NCBI GenBank assembly: GCA_964366055.1
Contig: CAYISE010000008.1
Coordinates: forward strand, 1-26,152
Length of the DNA: 26,152 bases
From: JBBTQX01 sp964366055
GTDB lineage: Bacteria > Patescibacteriota > Minisyncoccia > UBA6257 > GWB1-50-10
Direction of reading: 5' to 3'
Below are positions 5,991 to 11,712 of this stretch, one piece after another; position 1 is the first letter of the stretch; the number at the start of each line of letters is the position of its first letter. Position numbers and translations under genes: made by a program. The notes under the pieces are model-generated. The model worked only from the letters and a program-made list of their open reading frames with translations. It did not search any database and was not told the DNA's origin.

Positions 5991-7579
5991 TATTCGGAAT
6001 TTTATTCGGCCTGCTGGGTCTTAATCTTTTTCGGCTCCAGATTCTAAAAAGAGATTATTATTTCAATAAAGTTCAGGCGAGAAACGAGGCCTTAACCCAA
6101 CTCCGGATGAGGCGGGGCCAGATATCTTTTACGGACCGCTACGAAAATCGGGTCAACGTCGCCTCAAACAAGGACCGCCCCGTGATTTACGCGAGTCCCA
6201 AAGAAGTGGCCGATATCCAGAAAACCGCGGAGGCGCTCTCGCCGATTCTGAATCTTCCGGTACAAGAATTGAAGGATGATATGGACGACCCGCGAAGTTC
6301 GTTTCACATGGTCGCCGAAAAAGTCACGCCGGACCAATTGGACGCGATCCAAAATTTAAATCTCAAGGGAATTTACCAAGACCAAAAACAATATCGTTTT
6401 TATCCTTTTGAAAATGTCGGCGCCCAAATGCTGGGTTTCGTGGGGTTGAACAAAGACACAGCCAATCCGAAAGGGCTTTACGGCGTGGAAAAATATTATA
6501 ACGACGCGCTCGCGGATGAGCGGGATATCCAACTTACGATTGATAGGATTCTTCAACCGCAAGCCGAAGAAATCATTTCCAAATTAGTCACCGACCATAA
6601 AGCCGAAAGCGGGAACATCATCATTGAAGAGCCGCGAACCGGAAAAATTCTGGCCATTGCCGCTTATCCGAATTTCAATCCCAATAATTACAAAGATTAT
6701 CCCATTAAGGATTTCATTAATTCGGCGACCCAGCTCGTCTATGAACCGGGCTCGGTTTTTAAACCCATCACGATGGCGGCGGGCATTGACGCCGGCCTCA
6801 TCACGCCCAGTTCCACCTATACCGATTACGGCCGCGTTACCATCAACGGCAAGACCATCACTAATTGGGACCATAAGGCCTACGGCTCCGGCACAACCAT
6901 GACCAAAGTTATTGAGCGGTCCATCAATACCGGTGCCGTTTTCGTGATGCAGAAAATCGGCCGGAAAATTTTTTATGATTATTTGAAATTGTTCGGTTTG
7001 GGAGCAAAAACGGGCGTTGATTTGCCCGATGAGGTGAACGGCAGTTTGAAAAATCTGGAGCGGCAGAATGCCCAAGATGTTGATTACGCCACGGCCGCCT
7101 ACGGCCAGGGCACCTCCGTCACGCCTCTTCAGATGATTAACGCCTTTTCGGTTTTCGCGAATGGCGGGCTTTTAATGAGGCCTTATGTCAATGCTGCTTC
7201 CGGTCCGTTTGTGGTGCGCCGCGTCGTGAGCGAGGACACGGCGAAAAAGGTGGTGGAAATGATGCGGTCAGCGGTGACGAAAGGCGGCGTGGCGGTCATT
7301 CCCCAATTCAATATCGCGGGGAAAACCGGTACGGCTTTAATCCCCGATTTTGTCCGCGGCGGCTATCTTCCCGACGATTTTATTCATACTTTTATCGGAA
7401 TGGCGCCGGCTTCCAATCCCAAATTCGTTATTCTCATAAAATTGGAGAAGCCGCAAGCGGGGAAAGAATTGGCGGCGCTGACCGTGGTACCGGCCTTCCG
7501 GGAACTGGCCACCTCTGTCCTGAATTATTTGAATGTCGCGCCGGATAATCCCTCGCCCTCCGAAAACAATAATCATTAG
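5960..7579 (+). CDS. ftsI: Penicillin-binding protein 2 / FtsI-type D,D-transpeptidase
   Basis: A class B penicillin-binding protein that cross-links septal peptidoglycan. The 539-residue protein has an N-terminal membrane anchor (about residues 4-24) and a dimerisation domain beginning with a degenerate RGxIxDR motif (RGQISFTDRYENRV, 52-65). The transpeptidase domain follows: the nucleophile is Ser265 in SVFK (265-268), the second motif is SIN (321-323) and the third is KTG (455-457). All catalytic motifs are intact. The ATG at 5960 overlaps ftsL by 31 nt and begins directly before the membrane helix. murF follows after 2 nt. A RodA-associated PBP2 is an alternative, but the dcw position points to FtsI. 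Confidence 0.92.
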   Translation: MGVRFLFLTLIFGILFGLLGLNLFRLQILKRDYYFNKVQARNEALTQLRMRRGQISFTDRYENRVNVASNKDRPVIYASPKEVADIQKTAEALSPILNLPVQELKDDMDDPRSSFHMVAEKVTPDQLDAIQNLNLKGIYQDQKQYRFYPFENVGAQMLGFVGLNKDTANPKGLYGVEKYYNDALADERDIQLTIDRILQPQAEEIISKLVTDHKAESGNIIIEEPRTGKILAIAAYPNFNPNNYKDYPIKDFINSATQLVYEPGSVFKPITMAAGIDAGLITPSSTYTDYGRVTINGKTITNWDHKAYGSGTTMTKVIERSINTGAVFVMQKIGRKIFYDYLKLFGLGAKTGVDLPDEVNGSLKNLERQNAQDVDYATAAYGQGTSVTPLQMINAFSVFANGGLLMRPYVNAASGPFVVRRVVSEDTAKKVVEMMRSAVTKGGVAVIPQFNIAGKTGTALIPDFVRGGYLPDDFIHTFIGMAPASNPKFVILIKLEKPQAGKELAALTVVPAFRELATSVLNYLNVAPDNPSPSENNNH

Positions 7580-7581
7580 GG

Positions 7582-8889
7582 ATGAAAAACATATTGTTAA
7601 AATTGCTGATGAAAGTTTTGCGGGCGCTGGCGAAACTTACCGTTTGGCGGTATCAGCCGAGCATTATCGGCGTAACGGGAAACGTCGGAAAAACATCCGC
7701 CAAAATGGCGATTGCCGCGGCGCTTTCCGCCGACCGGAACATCCGCGCCTCTTCTAAAAATTTCAATAACGAATTGGGTTTGCCGCTGAATATTTTGGGC
7801 GACTGGGAAAAAACCGGCGGGATATTTTTCTGGGCAAGGGCGGTTCTTTTCGGCATCGGGCAATTAATTTTCAAAAATCCAAGATACCCGGAATTATTGA
7901 TTCTGGAGTACGGAGTGGATAGGCCGGACGATATGAAGTATCTTCTGGATATCGCCCGACCCCAGGTCGGCGTAATTACCGCCGTAGGGAATGTGCCGGT
8001 GCATGTGGAATTTTTTGCCGGGCCGGAGGGTATAGCCAAAGAAAAAGCCAAACTCATCGCCCAATTGCCGACCACGGGTTTCGCGATATTGAATGCCGAC
8101 GACCCGAAAGTGCTCGCGATGCGCGACGATACCCGCGGCCATGTAATCACTTACGGTTTTTCCGAGAAGGCGGATATTAAAATTATTAGTTTCTCCAATC
8201 GGCTGGATGCGGAAACCGGCGAGGCGAGTATCGCTTTCAAAATAAACTATAACGGAAATGTGGTGCCTATCAGGATGAATAACGCGCTGGGGAAGACGGC
8301 CGCTTACGCCTCGGCCGCGGGCGCCGCCGTGGGCATGATTTTCGGAGTCAATCTCGTGAAAATCGCGGAGAACTTTTCTAAGATGGAATTGCCGGCGGGG
8401 CGGTTGCGGGTGATGCCGGGCATTAAAGGTTCAGTCGTGATTGATGATACCTATAACGCCTCGCCGCTCGCGATGCGTGAGGCGCTGGAGATTTTTAAGA
8501 ATTTAAAAGTAAAAAGAAAAATCGCCGTTTTGGGAGATATGCTGGAGATTGGGAAATACACAATGGAGGCCCACGAAGAAATTGGGGCGTTCGCGGCAAA
8601 ACAAGCGGACCTGCTTCTTACCGTAGGGCTTCGGGGAAAGTTCATCGCCGAGGGCGCTTTGAAAAATAAGATGCCTAAAAATTCGGTTTTTACATTTGAT
8701 GACATCCACGAGGCCGGCCATTTTTTGCAGGAACATCTGAAGGCGGGGGACGCAGTGCTCCTGAAGGCCTCCCAAGGAGTCAGGATGGAAAAAGTGGTGA
8801 AGGAAATCATGACCGAACCGCTCCGTTCCAAAGAACTTCTGGTGCGCCAGAACAAGGAATGGCTTGCGAAACCGGGACTTTACGAGTAA
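7582..8889 (+). CDS. murF: MurF-like Mur ligase lacking the canonical N-terminal substrate domain
   Basis: The product resembles UDP-MurNAc-tripeptide:D-Ala-D-Ala ligase, the last cytoplasmic step of peptidoglycan precursor synthesis. The ATP-binding loop GVTGNVGKTSAK is at residues 30-41. The central domain has ILEYGVDRPDDMKYLLDIARP and the lysine-type motif EGIAKEKAKLI. The C-terminal domain has the MurF signature DDTYNASPLAMREAL (from about residue 287), GDMLEIG and a final LLKASQGVRMEKVV. In typical MurF the P-loop lies near residue 105-115, after a UDP-sugar-binding domain. Here only about 29 residues, hydrophobic and basic, precede it, so that domain is missing or replaced by a possible membrane-associating helix. 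Total length is 435 residues. It ends the dcw run. Confidence 0.85.
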   Translation: MKNILLKLLMKVLRALAKLTVWRYQPSIIGVTGNVGKTSAKMAIAAALSADRNIRASSKNFNNELGLPLNILGDWEKTGGIFFWARAVLFGIGQLIFKNPRYPELLILEYGVDRPDDMKYLLDIARPQVGVITAVGNVPVHVEFFAGPEGIAKEKAKLIAQLPTTGFAILNADDPKVLAMRDDTRGHVITYGFSEKADIKIISFSNRLDAETGEASIAFKINYNGNVVPIRMNNALGKTAAYASAAGAAVGMIFGVNLVKIAENFSKMELPAGRLRVMPGIKGSVVIDDTYNASPLAMREALEIFKNLKVKRKIAVLGDMLEIGKYTMEAHEEIGAFAAKQADLLLTVGLRGKFIAEGALKNKMPKNSVFTFDDIHEAGHFLQEHLKAGDAVLLKASQGVRMEKVVKEIMTEPLRSKELLVRQNKEWLAKPGLYE

Positions 8890-8908
8890 ATTAGTAGTTG
8901 TTTGTAAT

Positions 8909-8981
8909 GGCCCCATCGTCTAGTGGTTTAGGACATCGCCTTCTCAAGGCGGGAACCGGAGTTCAACTCTCCGTAGGGCTA
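8909..8981 (+). tRNA. tRNA-Glu (anticodon CTC)
   Basis: A cloverleaf with anticodon arm TCGCC-TTCTCAA-GGCGG (anticodon CTC, codon GAG), T arm CGGAG-TTCAACT-CTCCG, and D arm GTCT...GGAC. The acceptor stem GGCCCCA/TAGGGCT contains a C6-A67 mismatch and a terminal G1-U72 pair. The CCA is not encoded. The mismatch may be real, a sequencing error, or a sign of decay; the rest of the molecule is intact. Confidence 0.85.
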
Positions 8982-8988
8982 CAAATAG

Positions 8989-8994
8989 TATAAT
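8989..8994 (+). promoter_or_regulatory. -10 box immediately before the gene at 9001
   Basis: A perfect TATAAT ends 6 nt before the ATG at 9001, so initiation at the usual distance would start at or next to the A of ATG and give a leaderless mRNA. No good -35 is visible within the 3' end of tRNA-Glu. Confidence 0.55.
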
Positions 8995-9000
8995 TAAGCG

Positions 9001-9336
9001 ATGGCGATTTTAAAGCGGAAGGTTTTATGGATTCTTTTGGGGCTCGCGGCGGCGCTTTTTCTCGCCAGTTTTCTCTTGAGTATTTTCAAACTGAATAATC
9101 TTTCTTACCCCATAATTCTTCACTTTGACATTTTTCGCGGCGTGGACTTTATCGGTGATATAACCGACTTTTGGAGCATCTGGGCGAGCGGATTTTTTAT
9201 CGCCGTCATTAATGTCTGGCTCGGTGAAACGCTTTTTCACCGTGAGCGTTTCCTGGCCTATTTCTTCCTTTCGGCGGATGTCTTAATCGCGCTTCTGGTT
9301 TTAATTATCACGGGAGTTGTGATTGGCGCCAACTAG
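9001..9336 (+). CDS. Small multi-pass membrane protein of unknown function
   Basis: A 111-residue hydrophobic protein with about three predicted membrane helices: residues 8-28 (VLWILLGLAAALFLASFLLS), about 57-75 (FWSIWASGFFIAVINVWL) and about 84-108 (LAYFFLSADVLIALLVLIITGVVIG). Between helices 1 and 2 is the stretch PIILHFDIFRGVDFIGD. I do not recognise a characterised family. It starts directly after a TATAAT box and is followed 11 nt later by rmuC, so the two are probably co-transcribed. Confidence 0.7.
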   Translation: MAILKRKVLWILLGLAAALFLASFLLSIFKLNNLSYPIILHFDIFRGVDFIGDITDFWSIWASGFFIAVINVWLGETLFHRERFLAYFFLSADVLIALLVLIITGVVIGAN

Positions 9337-9347
9337 AAGAAAATTAG

Positions 9348-10403
9348 ATGGATTTTGTAACCACAATTTTAATAATCGTCGCCGTTATTCTGCTCGGGCT
9401 TTTTGCCCTCACCTTTTCGCTTCTCAAAAAATTAAAAGCGCCGAAAGAGGAGGGCCAAGCGCTTACGATGCTCCAAAATCAAATGAACGAAATTACGCGG
9501 ACGCTGGACCAGAAATTGGGAGAATCCACCAAGGCAATTCGCGAACAGTTCGGCCACAGCGCGAACATCATCCGCGACGTCACCGAAAAACTGACCCGGC
9601 TGGATGAGACCAACAAGCAAGTGATTTCTTTCGCCGATCAGCTGAAAAATCTCCAGGATATTCTGAAAAACCCAAAACAGCGCGGCATCCTGGGCGAGTA
9701 TTACCTGGAAACCGTTTTGAAAAATGTTCTGCCGCCGAACGCCTACCAGATGCAGTAGCCTATCAAGAACTGCGAGATCGTGGACGCGGCGGTCTTTTGG
9801 TACAAAAAAATAATTCCAGTTGATTCAAAATTCAGTTTGGAAAACTACACCCGCATTTTGGAGACATCCAATCCGATGGAAAAGAAAAAATACGAAGCGG
9901 CGCTCATCGGCGACATCAAAAATCGGATTGACGAAACATCAAAGTATGTAAGACCGGAGGAGGGCACGATGGATTTCGCTTTTATGTTCATTCCGTCGGA
10001 GGCGCTTTACTATGACCTCCTCATCAACAAAGTGGGGGCGATTACGGAAAATACCCGCGACCTTATCGCCTACGCCGGCGAAAAAAGGGTTTATATCGTC
10101 TCGGCCACCACCTTTTTGGCCTTTCTCCAGACCGTCCTGCAGGGCCTTCGCAACCAGCAAATTTCCGAAAAAGCCAAAGACATCATCAAGCAGGTGGAAA
10201 ATCTGCGGCGGCACCTGGGGAATTATGAAACATTCCTGGAACGGCTCGGCAAGCATATGGAAACGACCGTGAACACTTATAATATTGCCTATAAAGAGTT
10301 TGGGAAGATTGATAAGGATGTTTTAAAAATCACCGGCGAAGCGGCGGGGATTGAACCCTTAAGTATAGAGGGACCATCTCATGAATCCGAAGAGGCGGAG
10401 TGA
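9348..10403 (+). pseudogene. rmuC: rmuC-family gene with an in-frame TAG stop (9756-9758)
   Basis: RmuC proteins are membrane-anchored, coiled-coil proteins with a nuclease-like fold that limit recombination at inverted repeats. The first part (9348-9758, 136 codons) has an N-terminal membrane helix (about residues 4-26), a coiled-coil region and the core start RGILGEYYLETVLKNVLPPNAYQMQ. It then meets TAG. The same frame continues without a break through VDAAVFWYKKIIPVDSKFSLENYTRI to FAFMFIPSEALYYDLL and LGNYETFLERLGKHMETTV, ending at 10403. Without the stop the protein would be about 351 residues, normal for short RmuC. The family usually has an aromatic residue where the TAG sits, consistent with a TAY-to-TAG change. 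The next few codons also look atypical. It could be a recent nonsense mutation or a consensus error. Its end overlaps the next gene by 23 nt. Confidence 0.8.
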
Positions 10404-11088
10404 TCTTCACCGGTATTTAATACTGGATTTGAAGTGGAAGAAATTTTTGAGAATCGCGCGGTGGTTCCGCTTCGCGCCGTTTTTGAAATTCGTGCTCGCG
10501 AACGGTTCCATGGTCTTAAACGTCGCGAACGAAAACTCCGATTTTGATGTTTTGGTCGCGGTGGAGAACGGAAGAATTTTCACCGTTCGCTATATTCTGA
10601 ATTTTATATTTTCCGTTTTGAAAGCCCGCCGGCTGGACGATATAAAGGGCAGCAGTCCGGATAAGTTGTGTTTCAATCATTTCATCACCGCGCCGACATA
10701 TAAAAGAAGGGGATTGAACGAATACGGCGCGGAACTTTACCGGAATCTTGTGCCGCTTTACGGCAATGAAAAAGACATTCGGGAATTTTTTGAAGCTAAT
10801 CGAGAGTATGGAATAAATCCCCACACCTTATCGCGGGGTGTTCGGGAAGGTGTGGGGATAAATCCGGAGTTGAATCTCCTGGATTTGCGTTTCCGCGAAT
10901 CCCAACCGAATATTTTTGCGATGATTCTCGAATGGATTTTAGGCGGTCGGCGGGGGGATTTTGTTGAGAAGAAAATCGCCGAGCCCATCGCCCGGAGGCG
11001 GCTCGCCAAATATCTGGGGCAAAAAATCAAAAAAGAAAAAGTGATTGTTTCGGAAGATGAATTAGAATTTCATTTTGAGCTTCAGTAG
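10381..11088 (+). CDS. Nucleotidyltransferase-domain protein with an embedded palindromic insert
   Basis: A 235-residue protein of the DNA polymerase beta-type nucleotidyltransferase superfamily. The active-site pattern is NGSMVLNVANENSDFDVLV (about residues 41-59): the GS helix followed by the two metal-binding Asp residues of SDFD. The substrate is not evident; relatives include minimal (MNT-type) and aminoglycoside-type nucleotidyltransferases. The rest is mostly helical and basic. Residues about 145-162 contain the duplication INP...INP, produced by a 45-bp palindromic insertion (10813-10857) that keeps the frame. The start overlaps the rmuC end by 23 nt, so the two are probably translationally coupled. 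Confidence 0.75.
   Translation: MNPKRRSDLHRYLILDLKWKKFLRIARWFRFAPFLKFVLANGSMVLNVANENSDFDVLVAVENGRIFTVRYILNFIFSVLKARRLDDIKGSSPDKLCFNHFITAPTYKRRGLNEYGAELYRNLVPLYGNEKDIREFFEANREYGINPHTLSRGVREGVGINPELNLLDLRFRESQPNIFAMILEWILGGRRGDFVEKKIAEPIARRRLAKYLGQKIKKEKVIVSEDELEFHFELQ
10813..10865. repeat. Palindromic insert in nucleotidyltransferase gene
   Basis: The 12-bp arms TCCCCACACCTT and AAGGTGTGGGGA are perfect and enclose a 17-nt loop. The element is flanked by the direct repeat ATAAATCC (10813-10820 and 10858-10865), offset by 45 nt (15 codons). The arms match those in the glycosyltransferase gene (19113-19142) and lepA (23220-23281). Confidence 0.8.
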
Positions 11089-11149
11089 ATTTGCCCAGCC
11101 AGTATCCTTCTCGGCCTCCTGCAAAAGATGAAATGCACAGGTAGCCCCG

Positions 11150-11446
11150 AACCAATCCTGATTTCGCCCAAAAACACGTTATCAAATTCCTCTATCGCCC
11201 CGCCTGTATTCCCTTCAGCACCGGATGTCGCGGTGCTCCGGCGGCACCGCGCATCACTACGCTCTCGGCGAAAAATCCGCCTTCGGCGGAACCAAGCTTT
11301 TTCGCCTCCGAGAGTTGCTGAAGAAAATACAGGCGGGACTCTCTGGTTTTGTTGTTATTTGGGTTGCGAGACGGTTTTCTTGGCGAAATCAGGATTGGTT
11401 TATAACTACCACAAAGTATCACTAATGAACCCATCCGGTACAAAAT
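11150..11446. repeat. Hairpin-rich intergenic repeat, copy E2
   Basis: Nested inverted repeats. The outer 19-nt perfect arms are AACCAATCCTGATTTCGCC (11150-11168) and its complement (11382-11400). The middle arms are CCCGCCTGTATT...TTCAGCA (11199-11220) with 11316-11337. An internal hairpin at about 11230-11251 has GCGGTGC/GCACCGC. The inner stem CTCTCGG/CCGAGAG (11262-11268 with 11308-11314) encloses a TCCGCC-TTC-GGCGGA hairpin. The inner core matches E1 (2269-2318), the reverse strand of 11366-11393 matches 2161-2188, and 11412-11446 matches 2384-2418. No protein is supported here. An open frame crossing it into secA is only the secA frame running upstream. Confidence 0.75.
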
Positions 11447-11475
11447 TTGCTTTTTTAAAATCCTTGTGCTACAAT
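11447..11475 (+). promoter_or_regulatory. Promoter of the small structured RNA upstream of secA
   Basis: TTGCTT (11447-11452), a 17-nt spacer and TACAAT (11470-11475) with an extended TG (TGcTACAAT). The predicted start is near 11482. It lies immediately after the tail of repeat E2. Confidence 0.75.
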
Positions 11476-11481
11476 GCCCAA

Positions 11482-11598
11482 CGTGTGAAGTGCAGAGTTT
11501 TCCTTATCTCTAACGCCGATGTAAATCGGAGGCAGGGAAATCTAAGGAAAGCCCTTCCGATTTCCTCCCCGGCGCGAGCCGGGGAGGTTTTTTTTTTT
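11482..11598 (+). ncRNA. Candidate ~115-nt structured small RNA or leader
   Basis: A transcript bounded by a good promoter and a very strong terminator. Internal pairings seen by eye are as follows. CCGAT-GTAA-ATCGG (11516-11529) forms a hairpin. AGAG/CTCT (11494-11497 with 11508-11511) has a loop whose TTTCCTTA (11499-11506) complements TAAGGAAA (11543-11550), a possible pseudoknot. AAATCGGA (11523-11530) can alternatively pair with TCCGATTT (11556-11563). No open frame of note is present. It lacks the GGUCAGG...GGAAGGAAGCAGC core of SRP RNA and is too short for RNase P or tmRNA. I do not recognise it as a known riboswitch. It may be an independent sRNA or an attenuator for secA. Confidence 0.6.
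11564..11598 (+). terminator. Strong Rho-independent terminator of the small RNA
   Basis: CCTCCCCGGC-GCGA-GCCGGGGAGG is a perfect 10-bp GC-rich stem with a GNRA loop. It is followed by 11 consecutive T residues (11588-11598). This is the best terminator in the window, and secA therefore needs its own promoter or readthrough. Confidence 0.95.
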
Positions 11599-11620
11599 AC
11601 GCTTTATTTATTAGGACGAC

Positions 11621-11629
11621 TGCTATATC
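11621..11629 (+). promoter_or_regulatory. Probable secA extended -10 promoter
   Basis: TGcTATATC (11621-11629) is an extended -10 located 22 nt after the terminator. The -35 region is weak (TTTATT at 11604-11609, a 14-nt spacing). A start near 11636 would place the first strand of the leader pseudoknot at the very 5' end of the mRNA. Confidence 0.5.
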
Positions 11630-11638
11630 CTGAATACT

Positions 11639-11706
11639 GGGCGGATGGATTGAGCACTCACACAACAATACAAAAATTGGAGGTCACCGCCATCCGCCCC
11701 CTCCAA
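11639..11706 (+). promoter_or_regulatory. Predicted H-type pseudoknot in the secA leader
   Basis: Stem 1 pairs GGGCGGATGG (11639-11648) with CCATCCGCCC (11690-11699), a perfect 10 bp. Stem 2 pairs TTGGAGG (11677-11683), inside the stem-1 loop, with CCTCCAA (11700-11706), a perfect 7 bp. The two 3' strands are contiguous, so the stems could stack coaxially. The SD-like GGAGGT (11679-11684) is occluded in stem 2. The structure ends 6 nt before the secA ATG (11713). This suggests a translational switch or an autoregulatory site; the ligand is unknown. Confidence 0.6.
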
Positions 11707-11712
11707 AGTCCC

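Noticed and set aside
9756..9758. TAG recoded as an amino acid
   Set aside because: TAG ends gyrB (2154), ftsI (7577), the membrane protein at 9336, the nucleotidyltransferase and secA at positions that fit normal protein ends.
11482..11598. SRP (4.5S) RNA, RNase P RNA or tmRNA
   Set aside because: The conserved SRP loop core is absent, the length is too short for RNase P or tmRNA, and AAGGAAAGCCC only loosely resembles the RNase P GAGGAAAGUCC motif.
11128..11712. A 195-codon open extension upstream of secA in the same frame
   Set aside because: It crosses repeat E2, a promoter, a small RNA and a strong terminator, and it has no SecA-like residues. The family start is at 11713.
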